From Clostridia bacterium (GTDB lineage: Bacteria; Bacillota; Clostridia; Oscillospirales; Butyricicoccaceae), in assembly GCA_017408985.1 (NCBI GenBank), contig JAFQTO010000020.1, forward strand, positions 62,001-126,000: a DNA stretch of 64,000 nt, written 5' to 3'. Positions 49,403 through 57,804 of this stretch are shown one piece after another. The notes under the pieces are model-generated. The model did no database searches and had not been told where the DNA came from. It worked only from the letters and a program-made list of their open reading frames with translations. The position numbers and the translations under genes are program-made. Numbering within the stretch: the stretch's first letter is position 1; each line of letters begins with the position of its first letter.

Positions 49403-50485
49403 TTGAGGAAAATCTTATGTTTTGCAGCCGTACTGTTTTTGGCGGCTACCAATGTTTTTGCTCTTGACGTATCTGCGCAGTCGGCAATACTGTATGACTG
49501 CACAACGGGTACCGTTCTTTATGAGTTGAATTCCAACAGACGGAGTCTTATCGCCAGTACAACCAAGATAATGACCGCTCTTGTTGCTGCTGAGCTGTAC
49601 GATATGGATCAGAGCGTCGTTATCAAGCCAGAGTGGTGCGGTGCGGAGGGCTCGTCAATGTATCTTACAGCAGGTGAGACCGTCACGGTCAAAGACCTGC
49701 TTTACGGACTTATGCTTATGAGCGGCAATGACGCAGCTCAGGCCATTGCCTGCCTTTACACCGGTGACAGCGCCGATTTTGTTGAACTAATGAACGCCAA
49801 GGCGCAGCAGCTGGGACTGAATGATACGCATTTTTCAAACCCGTCGGGTCTTGATGCCGATGATCATTATTCAACGTCGGCGGATCTGGTACGCTTAAGC
49901 TGTGCCGCGCTGCAGAACGAGATATTTGCCTCTGTGTGCGGTACGAGGCAGGTAGAAGCTGCTAACAGATTTATGACCAATCATAACAAGCTGCTGTTTC
50001 TGATCCCGGGTGCTTCTGGGGTCAAGACGGGTTATACCGACAGCGCGGGAAGATGCCTTGTTTCGGCAGTTGAGCGTGACGGAAGAATGCTTGTTGCGGT
50101 CACACTTGATGCACCCGATGATTGGAACGATCATGAAAAGCTGTACGATATGGGCTTTTATGATATGAGGGTGCGCAATATTATCAAAGAAGGTACGGTT
50201 GGTTATGCCTATGCCGCAGGTAAAGGCAGCGTAAAGCTGCACACGAGCCGGGATATAACATACTGCCTGACTGCTCAGGAAATAGACAGACTTGAGGTTA
50301 CTCTCAAGGGTGACAGAATAGTTTACGGCGGCAGGAAGGCGGGGGACACCTACGGTGAGATAACGATCAAGCTTGACGGTGTCGTTATATGCACAGAACC
50401 CGTATATTTCAGTGAAGATATAGAAGAAGAGGCACCACAGCCAACGTTATGGGAGAAGATAAAGGGTATTTTTACCAGGAGGTGA
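49403..50485 (+). CDS. D-alanyl-D-alanine carboxypeptidase (peptidase S11, DacF/DacB type)
   Basis: Penicillin-binding D,D-carboxypeptidase that trims peptidoglycan side chains and sets cross-linking, in spores the cortex. TTG at 49403 lies 9 bases after GGGAG; an in-frame ATG at 49394 is only one base from it. 360 residues: signal peptide (1-20), then SxxK S52TTK55, SGN at 107-109 and KTG at 208-210, followed by the C-terminal PBP5 domain (about 260-335). The neighbours ytfJ and rluB recall the B. subtilis dacB-spmA-spmB-rluB region, but spmA and spmB are not present here. Confidence 0.93.
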   Translation: MRKILCFAAVLFLAATNVFALDVSAQSAILYDCTTGTVLYELNSNRRSLIASTTKIMTALVAAELYDMDQSVVIKPEWCGAEGSSMYLTAGETVTVKDLLYGLMLMSGNDAAQAIACLYTGDSADFVELMNAKAQQLGLNDTHFSNPSGLDADDHYSTSADLVRLSCAALQNEIFASVCGTRQVEAANRFMTNHNKLLFLIPGASGVKTGYTDSAGRCLVSAVERDGRMLVAVTLDAPDDWNDHEKLYDMGFYDMRVRNIIKEGTVGYAYAAGKGSVKLHTSRDITYCLTAQEIDRLEVTLKGDRIVYGGRKAGDTYGEITIKLDGVVICTEPVYFSEDIEEEAPQPTLWEKIKGIFTRR

Positions 50486-50489
50486 CAGA

Positions 50490-51212
50490 TTGAACGAGAG
50501 ATTGCAGAAGATCCTTTCGGAAGCAGGAGTATGCTCACGCAGAGCGGCGGAAAAACTAATAGAACAAGGTCGTGTAAAGATTAACGGCATTACGGCATCG
50601 TTAGGTGAGTCGGCTGATTTTGATACTGATGAGATAACCGTAGACGGCAAAAAACTTACTCGAAAGTCCGAATATGCCTACATAATGCTCAATAAGCCGA
50701 GGGGATACGTTACGACCCTGTCAGATGAGGCGGGCAGAAAGTGCGTCAGTGAGCTCGTTTCCGATCTGGGTGTCCGAGTATATCCCGTCGGCAGACTTGA
50801 TATGCACTCCGAGGGTATGCTGCTTTTGACGAATGACGGCGACCTTGCGTACAGACTTACCCACCCAAAGCATGAGGTTTACAAGAAGTATCTGGTCAAG
50901 ATAACCTGCGACAACGGCAAAGACCACGTATCTCCCGATACGGCGTTGTCCGGACCCATAGAGATAGATGGAATCAAGCTTCTTCCTGCAAAGTGCAGGA
51001 TAGTAGAGAAGATAGCCGAAGATAAATATATTCTTACCATAGCCATTCGTGAAGGCAAGAACCGTCAGATACGTCGCATGTGCGTTGCCTGCGGATATAC
51101 GGTAAACTCTCTCAAGCGTGTTTCCGTCGGGGATATTATGCTGGGAGATCTACCTGCAGGTTCATGGCGGCATCTGACCAAAGCAGAGGTCGAATATCTT
51201 AAAACTGTTTAG
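50490..51212 (+). CDS. rluB: 23S rRNA pseudouridine synthase RluB/RsuA family
   Basis: A 240-residue enzyme with an N-terminal S4 RNA-binding domain (1-50, LQKILSEAGVCSRRAAEKLIEQGRVKING) and the pseudouridine synthase domain with catalytic Asp104 in PVGRLDMHSEG, plus EGKNRQIRRM. TTG start, with AGGAGGTGA 5-7 bases upstream, 4 bp after the carboxypeptidase. The RluB subfamily is favoured by position; RsuA-like activity on 16S RNA cannot be excluded. Confidence 0.92.
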   Translation: MNERLQKILSEAGVCSRRAAEKLIEQGRVKINGITASLGESADFDTDEITVDGKKLTRKSEYAYIMLNKPRGYVTTLSDEAGRKCVSELVSDLGVRVYPVGRLDMHSEGMLLLTNDGDLAYRLTHPKHEVYKKYLVKITCDNGKDHVSPDTALSGPIEIDGIKLLPAKCRIVEKIAEDKYILTIAIREGKNRQIRRMCVACGYTVNSLKRVSVGDIMLGDLPAGSWRHLTKAEVEYLKTV

Positions 51213-51247
51213 TATTTTCTGTTACAAATATAAAAGGCGGTGTGGGT

Positions 51248-52078
51248 ATGAAGCGTATAAACGAAGCCATCGCAGAAAAAATGAATACTTTTACCAGAGG
51301 GCAGAAGCTATTGGCAACCTTTATTTCCGAGCATTGTGACAAAGCTGCCTTTATGAGCTCCTTTGAGCTGGCAGCCTATACAGGTGTCAGTCAGTCATCC
51401 GTTATCAGGTTTTCCAATGCTATGGGCTACAACGGCTATGCTGAGTTTCAGGAGGCGCTCCAGACCGAGCTCAAATACCGCTTGACCACCCTTGAGCGTT
51501 TTGAGCTGCTTTCCGAACAGCCTACCGATGCAGATGTGGTGTCCGAAATTGCCCTCTGTGATGCCCGTAATATAAAAAAGAACGCAGGGACAAGCTCTGA
51601 CGCCCTTAAGAATATTGCGACACGTATAATGCTGTCCTCGAGAGTTTACGTTTACGGTCAGGGAGCAGCAGGTGCGGCTGCGGTATATCTGTCGTCATAT
51701 CTGCGTAATATGCTGCCCAATATCAGCTGCATCAATCAATTGGGCATCGATCCTCTTTCTGCAGTCGCACAGATAGAGAACGGCGATCTCTTGATATGCA
51801 TCAGTTTCCCCGTGCATACCTCTGCCACCATTGATATGCTTGAGTATGCCAAGAGCCAGGATGCGGGTATTGTATCCATAAGCGAGAGCAAGGACTCTTT
51901 GGTAGCGGCGCTGTCTGATGTCAGTCTGGTGTCCGAATGCGGCGACTACGGAATCAACGGAACGCTGGCACCGGTTATATCGCTGTGCGGTGCCATTATT
52001 AGCATACTTGCGCGCTCTGACGAGCGGTTCAAGAACAAACTTAACCGCGTAGGCGAGACTCTGAAAAACAGACGATGA
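51248..52078 (+). CDS. MurR/RpiR-family transcriptional regulator
   Basis: A 276-residue regulator with an N-terminal HTH_6 domain (about 1-75, SSFELAAYTGVSQSSVIRFSNAMGYNGYAEF) and a C-terminal SIS sugar-phosphate domain (about 110-250, SRVYVYGQGAAGAAAVYL and LLICISFPVHT). ATG at 51248 (AAAGGCGG upstream) or GTG at 51242. No sugar gene is adjacent, so the ligand is unknown. The stop overlaps the flavoprotein gene. Confidence 0.9.
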   Translation: MKRINEAIAEKMNTFTRGQKLLATFISEHCDKAAFMSSFELAAYTGVSQSSVIRFSNAMGYNGYAEFQEALQTELKYRLTTLERFELLSEQPTDADVVSEIALCDARNIKKNAGTSSDALKNIATRIMLSSRVYVYGQGAAGAAAVYLSSYLRNMLPNISCINQLGIDPLSAVAQIENGDLLICISFPVHTSATIDMLEYAKSQDAGIVSISESKDSLVAALSDVSLVSECGDYGINGTLAPVISLCGAIISILARSDERFKNKLNRVGETLKNRR

Positions 52079-53319
52079 GCGGTTTGATCAAAGTTGCCGT
52101 AATCGGCGGCGGTGCATCCGGTATGATGGCGTCGTGTATTGCCGCGAGGAACGGTGCAGACGTTACTCTGTATGAACGCGGCAATATATGCGGCGTAAAA
52201 CTTAATATAACGGGAAAAGGCAGATGCAATATTACAAATAACTGTGATCTGAATACTCTTATTTCCAACACTGTTAAGAACGGAAGATTCTTGTACAGTG
52301 CTTTTTCCGCGTTCGATTCGCAGTCGGCGATTGCTTTTTTTGAGGACTGCGGAGTCAGACTCAAAACCGAGCGGGGCAACAGGGTCTTCCCGGTGTCCGA
52401 CAGTGCAAAAGAAGTATCCGGCGCACTCAGAACAGCTATGCATCGGCTGGGTGTTAAAATAATAAATAAGCGGGTTATATCCGTTTGTGAGGAAAATGGT
52501 GTCGTTTGCGGTGTCAAAGCAGAAAACGGGGCATTTCAGCCTTTTGACCGAGTTATCATAGCAACCGGAGGTATGTCCTATCCTCGAACGGGCTCAACGG
52601 GTGACGGATACCGTATGGCAAGGGCTATGGGACATACGGTTACGGAGCTTTCTCCGTCGCTTGTTCCGCTTGTTATAAAAGGTAGTATTCCAAAGCGCCT
52701 TGAAGGGCTTGCACTTAAGAACGTCGGACTTACCGTTACCTCCGGTAATAAGACTATCTACACCGATTTCGGTGAGATGGTGTTTACGTCAAATGGCGTG
52801 TCAGGTCCTATGATACTCAGCGCATCTGCTCATATGGGAAGAAAGACTGATTTTCCGTATGAAATAGTTATAGATCTCAAGCCCGCCTTGACACAGGATG
52901 TGCTGGACAAGCGTGTTCTCAGCGACTTTGACGATGCAAAAAACCGTGATTTTGCAAACTCTCTGGGCAAGCTTCTGCCAAGCAAAATTATACCCGTTAT
53001 AATTGAATTGAGCGGCATTCCCGCTGACAAAAAGGTCAACTCCATCACGGCTGAAGAGCGCGGCAGACTGTGCGGGCTTGTCAAGGGACTCAGACTTCAG
53101 GCGGTTTCGTTCGGCTCTATGGATGAGGCTGTTGTTACGTCGGGCGGCATTACGGTCAAAGAGATCAACCCCAAAACTATGGAATCCAAGCTTATAAGAG
53201 GCCTGTATTTCTGCGGTGAGGTTATCGACGTGAATGCTTATACGGGCGGATTCAATCTTCAGATAGCGTGGTCTACCGGTTACTGTGCAGGTACTTACGC
53301 GGCAGGAAAGGAAGTATAA
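52075..53319 (+). CDS. HI0933/BaiN-like NAD(P)/FAD-dependent oxidoreductase
   Basis: A 414-residue flavoprotein. The N-terminal FAD-binding GGGASGMMASCIAARNGADVTLYE (near 9-32) is followed by LNITGKGRCNITN, a family hallmark; then IIATGGMSYPRTGSTGDGY, an inserted domain, and the C-terminal EVIDVNAYTGGFNLQIAWSTG. In Clostridia it typically lies next to cmk, as here. The substrate is unknown; some relatives reduce bile acid intermediates, but that should not be assumed. Confidence 0.9.
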   Translation: MSGLIKVAVIGGGASGMMASCIAARNGADVTLYERGNICGVKLNITGKGRCNITNNCDLNTLISNTVKNGRFLYSAFSAFDSQSAIAFFEDCGVRLKTERGNRVFPVSDSAKEVSGALRTAMHRLGVKIINKRVISVCEENGVVCGVKAENGAFQPFDRVIIATGGMSYPRTGSTGDGYRMARAMGHTVTELSPSLVPLVIKGSIPKRLEGLALKNVGLTVTSGNKTIYTDFGEMVFTSNGVSGPMILSASAHMGRKTDFPYEIVIDLKPALTQDVLDKRVLSDFDDAKNRDFANSLGKLLPSKIIPVIIELSGIPADKKVNSITAEERGRLCGLVKGLRLQAVSFGSMDEAVVTSGGITVKEINPKTMESKLIRGLYFCGEVIDVNAYTGGFNLQIAWSTGYCAGTYAAGKEV

Positions 53320-53321
53320 AT

Positions 53322-53996
53322 ATGAAAAAGTTTGCTGTAGCGATCGACGGCCCTTCGGGCGCAGGTAAAAGCTCTATTGCAAAAGCTCTGGCGAAAAAAC
53401 TTAACATCATCTACGTTGATACCGGAGCTATTTACCGTACAGTCGGTCTTTATGTTTACAGACATAACGTTGACTCCAAAGACGAGGACAGTATAATCGC
53501 TATGCTTTCTGATATTTCGGTCAGTCTTGACTACGTTGACGGTGTTCAGCATATATTCCTCAACGGTGAGGACGTGTCCGATCTTATCCGTACCGAGACA
53601 ATATCCCGCTATGCCAGCGATGTTTCGGCTATACCTGAGGTGCGCGCCTTTTTGCTGAATCTGCAGAGAGATATGGCAAAAGAAAACAGCGTTATAATGG
53701 ACGGCAGGGATATAGGTACCGTTGTTCTGCCTGATGCAGAGGTAAAAATATTCCTCACAGCATCGGCAGAGGTCAGGGCACGCCGTCGATTCAAGGAACT
53801 AACAGAAAAAGGGGAGACCGTCACCTTTGATGAAGTGCTTGCCGCCATTATAACCCGCGACAGAAATGACAGCTCACGTGCCACAGCCCCTCTCAAGGCT
53901 GCCGATGACGCCGTGATACTTGATAATTCCGATATAAACGCCTCAGAGACCCTTGATCGCGTGATAGATATCATCAGGAGCAAGACTGCAGAATGA
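53322..53996 (+). CDS. cmk: Cytidylate kinase
   Basis: Phosphorylates CMP and dCMP. The ATG at 53322 (AAAGGAAG upstream) gives 224 residues; a longer frame lies inside the previous gene. P-loop GPSGAGKSS (about 9-17), CMP-binding DTGAIYRTVG, MDGRDIGTVVLPDA, and RDRNDSSRATAPL. Start-stop overlap with ispH-rpsA. cmk-ispH-rpsA is a conserved clostridial group. Confidence 0.96.
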   Translation: MKKFAVAIDGPSGAGKSSIAKALAKKLNIIYVDTGAIYRTVGLYVYRHNVDSKDEDSIIAMLSDISVSLDYVDGVQHIFLNGEDVSDLIRTETISRYASDVSAIPEVRAFLLNLQRDMAKENSVIMDGRDIGTVVLPDAEVKIFLTASAEVRARRRFKELTEKGETVTFDEVLAAIITRDRNDSSRATAPLKAADDAVILDNSDINASETLDRVIDIIRSKTAE

Positions 53997-55936
53997 AACT
54001 TATGTTGGCAGAAAATGCCGGTTACTGCTTCGGCGTGAAGCTTGCTGTGAACGCCGCAGAGGAAAGTGCGCAAAAGTTCGGGAGAATATATACTCTCGGA
54101 CATATCATTCATAATAAGAATGTTGTCAGTGAGCTTGAAAAAAAGGGAGTTATTGCCATCTCATCGGCTGCCGATGCACCTGACGGAAGTACCGTTATGC
54201 TCAGAGCACACGGTGTCACTAACGAGGAGACAGACCTGCTGACCCAGAAAGGATGCAGGATCATAGATGCCACCTGCCCATTTGTGAAGAAGATCCACAA
54301 TATCGTCGGGGAAGAAAGTCGTCAGAGCCGCAAGATCATCATTGCAGGTAAGCGAGAACACCCGGAAGTTATCGGTATCGCATCAAGATGCAAAGAGTGC
54401 GTTATGGTTCAAAACCGTGAAGAATTGTCGAAAATCTGCGCAGAATGGGCAGAGTATGACATTTCGATGGTCGCGCAGACAACTTTTGAAAAAAAAGAAT
54501 ATGAATTTTTCAAAAAATTCATTAAAAAGACTTGTAAATACATACGTATTTTTGATACAATATGTTTTGCAACTGAATTGCGTCAGGATGAAGCAGCGCT
54601 CTGTGCTTCACAAGCTGATGCAACAGTAGTTGTCGGAGACAGAGGCAGCAGCAATACGAACAATCTGTTTGTCATTTGCTCATCGGCTTGTCCGCGGACA
54701 TATTTTGTTGAGTCGGCAGATGAGTTAGACATTGAGCTGTTTGATGATACGGATGAGGTTTTCGTAACGGCAGGTGCTTCAACACCCGACAAAATAATAC
54801 AGGAGGTATGCATGAAAATGACAGAGAAAATCGAAAACATCGCAGCAGAAAGCTTCGAGGAACTTTTAGAGCAATCTTTCAAAACTTTACATACAGGAGA
54901 AAAGGTAAGCGGCATAGTAACGCAGATCAACAATACCGATATAACTGTTGACCTTGGTGTTAAGCAGGCTGGATATATTCCTCTTGCTGAGCTGTCTGAC
55001 GATCCCGCCTTTAAGCTCGAAGAAAGCATTAAGGTCGGCGATCAGATCGAAGCTACCGTTGTTCGCGTAAACGACGTTGACGGTGTTGTCACTCTTTCCA
55101 AGCGTCGCCTTGATGCTGTTAAGAATTGGGAGAAGCTTGAGGGTGCTGTTGAGAGCAAGGAGCCCCTCGAAGGTATCATCGTCGACCAGAACAAGGGTGG
55201 CGTTGTCGCTAACGTTCTCGGTATCAGAGTATTCATCCCCGCAAGCCAGACCGGTCTGCCCAAGGATGCTTCCTTTGATGCTATGATGAAGACCACCCAC
55301 AAGATCCGCATCACCGAGGTAAACCGTGCACGTCGCCGTGTAGTCGGTACTATCAAGGAGCTGCGCAACGAGGCTCGCCGTGAGGCTCAGGCCAAGATCT
55401 GGGAAACCATTGCTATCGGCAACAAGTACGAGGGCGTTGTCAAGTCCTTCACCAGCTACGGCGCATTTGTTGATATCGGTGGCGTTGACGGTATGGTCCA
55501 TATCTCTGAGCTGTCCTGGAGCAGAGTTCGTCATCCCTCTGAGGTTCTGGCTATCGGTCAGACCATTGAGGTATTTGTTATCGGTCTGGATACCGAGAAG
55601 AAGAAGATCTCCCTCGGCTACAGAAAGAGCGAGGATGATCCCTGGAAGCTGTTCACCGACAAGTACAGTGTCGGCGACGTAGCATCTGTCAAGATCGTCA
55701 AGTTTATGCCCTTCGGCGCATTTGCTGAGGTTATGGAAAATGTTGACGGACTTATCCACATTTCTCAGATTGCTAACCGCAGAATTGAGAAGGCTGAGGA
55801 CGCTCTGACAATCGGTGACGTTGTTGATGCCAAGATCGTTGCTATCGACGAGGATAAGAAGAAGATCTCCCTGAGCATCCGTGCTCTGGCTGAGACCGAG
55901 GCTCCCGCAGAAGAAGCAACAGCAGATAACGAGTAA
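53993..55936 (+). CDS. ispH-rpsA: HMBPP reductase IspH fused to ribosomal protein S1
   Basis: Two-domain protein of 647 residues. Residues 1-273 are IspH (last MEP step, forming IPP and DMAPP), with the three Fe-S cysteines Cys12 (AGYCFGVK), Cys95 (DATCPFV) and Cys191 (DTICFATELRQDEA). Residues 274-647 carry four S1 RNA-binding domains (beginning near 295, 380, 465 and 550; for example GVVKSFTSYGAFVDIGGVDGMVHISEL). The fusion is known in Clostridia. Inside it, AGGAGG (54801-54806) stands 5 bases before an in-frame ATG at 54812, so free S1-like protein of 374 residues may also be made. The S1 half uses strongly biased codons, unlike the IspH half. Confidence 0.95.
   Translation: MKLMLAENAGYCFGVKLAVNAAEESAQKFGRIYTLGHIIHNKNVVSELEKKGVIAISSAADAPDGSTVMLRAHGVTNEETDLLTQKGCRIIDATCPFVKKIHNIVGEESRQSRKIIIAGKREHPEVIGIASRCKECVMVQNREELSKICAEWAEYDISMVAQTTFEKKEYEFFKKFIKKTCKYIRIFDTICFATELRQDEAALCASQADATVVVGDRGSSNTNNLFVICSSACPRTYFVESADELDIELFDDTDEVFVTAGASTPDKIIQEVCMKMTEKIENIAAESFEELLEQSFKTLHTGEKVSGIVTQINNTDITVDLGVKQAGYIPLAELSDDPAFKLEESIKVGDQIEATVVRVNDVDGVVTLSKRRLDAVKNWEKLEGAVESKEPLEGIIVDQNKGGVVANVLGIRVFIPASQTGLPKDASFDAMMKTTHKIRITEVNRARRRVVGTIKELRNEARREAQAKIWETIAIGNKYEGVVKSFTSYGAFVDIGGVDGMVHISELSWSRVRHPSEVLAIGQTIEVFVIGLDTEKKKISLGYRKSEDDPWKLFTDKYSVGDVASVKIVKFMPFGAFAEVMENVDGLIHISQIANRRIEKAEDALTIGDVVDAKIVAIDEDKKKISLSIRALAETEAPAEEATADNE
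54801..54814 (+). promoter_or_regulatory. Internal ribosome binding site and start within ispH-rpsA
   Basis: Perfect AGGAGG (54801-54806) followed by TATGC and ATG (54812-54814) in frame, exactly at the junction of the IspH and S1 parts. This is as good as any ribosome binding site in the window and should allow separate synthesis of the S1 part. Confidence 0.75.
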
Positions 55937-55946
55937 TAACAATTAC

Positions 55947-55982
55947 AAAATGCCGGATGGGGAAGACCCATCCGGCATTTTT
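55947..55982. terminator. Bidirectional terminator between ispH-rpsA and xer
   Basis: Perfect 15-bp stem (55947-55961, 55967-55981) with a GAAGA loop, starting AAAA and ending TTTTT. Serves the convergent genes on both sides. Confidence 0.94.
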
Positions 55983-55986
55983 GGTA

Positions 55987-56991
55987 TCAATCATTGGTAG
56001 GTTTTTTAATATTATTGATAGGATTAAGTGCGGCGGCATCCTTGAGATTTTGATCCACGATATGCGTGTAGATCATGGTAGTATCGAGGTTTTGATGTCC
56101 CAATACTTCCTTGAGAGTTCTGACGTCAACGCCGTTTTGATACATCAGCGTTGCAGCGGTATGCCTGAGCTTATGTACGGACAGTTTTTTGTTTCCGAGC
56201 CCCGCACGGGTCAGGTGCATTTTTACAAGATGTTTGACAGTCTGTTCGTCAATGCGCTGACCGAGTCTGCTGATGAACAAAGCATTTTTATGACCGACCT
56301 TTGGCGGAATGCGAACAGCCATATATTTTTCGATAGCGTCCAAACATATATCGCTGAGATATACTATCCGCTCTTTATTGCCCTTACCGAGAACGCGGAG
56401 ACGATCCTCGGATATATCACTTAGATTGATTCCGACCAACTCGGAAACACGCAGTCCGCACGTGAGAAACAGCATTATAATACAGTAATCGCGCTCTTTA
56501 TATCGTCCGTCAATGGCATTGAGGAGATCCAATGATTCGTCCAATGTCAAAAACTTTGGCAGCTGTTTTTGACCGCGAGGGATGTCAAGGCTTTTTGTTG
56601 GATTGTCAGCAATAAGCTGTACCTTGTCACAGTAGTACTTATAAAAGCCGCGCAGGGCAGAGATCTTTCTTGCCCGGGTTTTGGCAGTGTTTCCATATGA
56701 TGTTTCGAGACTTTTATGATGCTTGGGGCGATCGTTGGCTGCAAAAACAAGGAAGTCAAGTATCTCTGATCTCGTGATACTTGATACCAGCTTGAGATCA
56801 ACGCTGTCTATGGATATTTCATCAAACGGCAGATTTCTATCTACTATATTTCGTGACACAAGTATAAATCTGAAAAATGTCCTGAGATCAAGATAATATT
56901 CGGATACTGTTTTGGGCGAACGTCCGAGAATGGTCTCCATGTAGACCAGATACTCCCGAATAACATCAGGAGAATATTTTGTATAATTCAA
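55987..56991 (-). CDS. Tyrosine recombinase XerC/XerD family
   Basis: Site-specific recombinase of 334 residues. TTG start at 56991 with AGAGGTG 7 bases upstream; the frame continues upstream but would run through the divergent ogt gene. N-terminal core-binding SAM-like domain (about 5-110), catalytic domain with Arg in LTCGLRVSEL, HKLRHTAATLMY (His-x-x-Arg), GHQNLDTTMIYTHI (His and nucleophile Tyr). No phage or integron genes are nearby, so a chromosomal Xer role in dimer resolution is likely; XerC and XerD cannot be told apart. Confidence 0.92.
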   Translation of the reverse strand: MNYTKYSPDVIREYLVYMETILGRSPKTVSEYYLDLRTFFRFILVSRNIVDRNLPFDEISIDSVDLKLVSSITRSEILDFLVFAANDRPKHHKSLETSYGNTAKTRARKISALRGFYKYYCDKVQLIADNPTKSLDIPRGQKQLPKFLTLDESLDLLNAIDGRYKERDYCIIMLFLTCGLRVSELVGINLSDISEDRLRVLGKGNKERIVYLSDICLDAIEKYMAVRIPPKVGHKNALFISRLGQRIDEQTVKHLVKMHLTRAGLGNKKLSVHKLRHTAATLMYQNGVDVRTLKEVLGHQNLDTTMIYTHIVDQNLKDAAALNPINNIKKPTND

Positions 56992-57024
56992 ACTATAACA
57001 CCTCTTATAAAAGGAGAGATAAGA

Positions 57025-57513
57025 ATGGCATTCTATAAAACCGTGATGGATGATACCCCCGTGGGTCAGGTCACAATATATGCTCAAGATGATTATATCA
57101 TAAAAATCGCGTTTGGCAATGATGAAAACGACCCTTTTGAAATTACTCCAGGAGTCTCATATGCAGCTATGGATGCTATGATCCAGCTTGATCAGTATTT
57201 TTCCGGTCAGCGCAAGGATTTCAGCCTTCAAATCGCTTGTGATGCCACAGAGTTTGAGCAAACGGTTTGGACTGAGCTGTGCAAAATAGGATACGGAGAA
57301 ACAATAACTTACAAAGAGCTTGCAAAGCGCTGCGGCAACGAGAAAGCAATCAGAGCCGTAGGTAATGCCAACCGCCACAACGAGATACCGATTATTATTC
57401 CTTGTCACAGAGTGATCTCATCTGACGGAACTATCGGCGGATATTCCGCAGGAACCGAGATCAAGAAAAAGCTTTTAGAGATTGAAGCTAAATTTAAGGA
57501 TGCTGAAGCATGA
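57025..57513 (+). CDS. ogt: Methylated-DNA-[protein]-cysteine S-methyltransferase
   Basis: Suicide repair enzyme for O6-methylguanine. 162 residues with the acceptor Cys127 in IPCHRVI, the preceding GNANRHNEIPIIIP, and GGYSAGTEIKKKLLEIE after it. AAAGGAGAG lies 8 bases before the ATG. Divergent from the xer gene, with start codons only 33 bp apart. Confidence 0.95.
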   Translation: MAFYKTVMDDTPVGQVTIYAQDDYIIKIAFGNDENDPFEITPGVSYAAMDAMIQLDQYFSGQRKDFSLQIACDATEFEQTVWTELCKIGYGETITYKELAKRCGNEKAIRAVGNANRHNEIPIIIPCHRVISSDGTIGGYSAGTEIKKKLLEIEAKFKDAEA

Positions 57514-57614
57514 TCACAGGTACATATTAAATTACCAAATATCAATTCAAGAATATTGGGTAAATTAACAAAAATTGTAAAAAACCAATATTATAGTGTA
57601 AAAACCCTGCCCTG

Positions 57615-57658
57615 AATTATACAAAATATTCATTTTGTATAATTGATAATATTTTTTT
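57615..57658 (+). terminator. AT-rich hairpin downstream of ogt
   Basis: Perfect 13-bp stem AATTATACAAAAT / ATTTTGTATAATT (57615-57627, 57632-57644) with an ATTC loop, then GATAATATTTTTTTAT. It lies 100 bp after the ogt stop in an AT-rich gap of 291 bp that shows no gene. Confidence 0.6.
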
Positions 57659-57745
57659 ATGTGTCGATATTTAGATATCCCCCTTCTGGATTTTTGTATT
57701 AATATATATTTTTTTAGAATTAAGTGTAAATATTTTTCGCACAAA

Positions 57746-57774
57746 TTGATTTTACTGTAGATTTGTGTTATTAT
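57746..57774 (+). promoter_or_regulatory. Promoter of the zinc-ribbon parvulin gene
   Basis: TTGATT (57746-57751), 17-bp spacer, TATTAT (57769-57774), 31 bp before the TTG start codon. Confidence 0.65.
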
Positions 57775-57804
57775 TATTTTAAATTGTTTAGGAGATGATC
57801 TGTT

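Noticed and set aside
52075-53319. Assignment of the flavoprotein as a bile-acid enzyme (BaiN)
   Set aside because: The HI0933 family is widespread and this copy sits in a housekeeping group beside cmk; no other bai genes are present.
57514-57804. Possible small RNA or gene in the AT-rich gap after ogt
   Set aside because: Apart from one hairpin and one promoter no conserved structure or open frame with start signals was seen.
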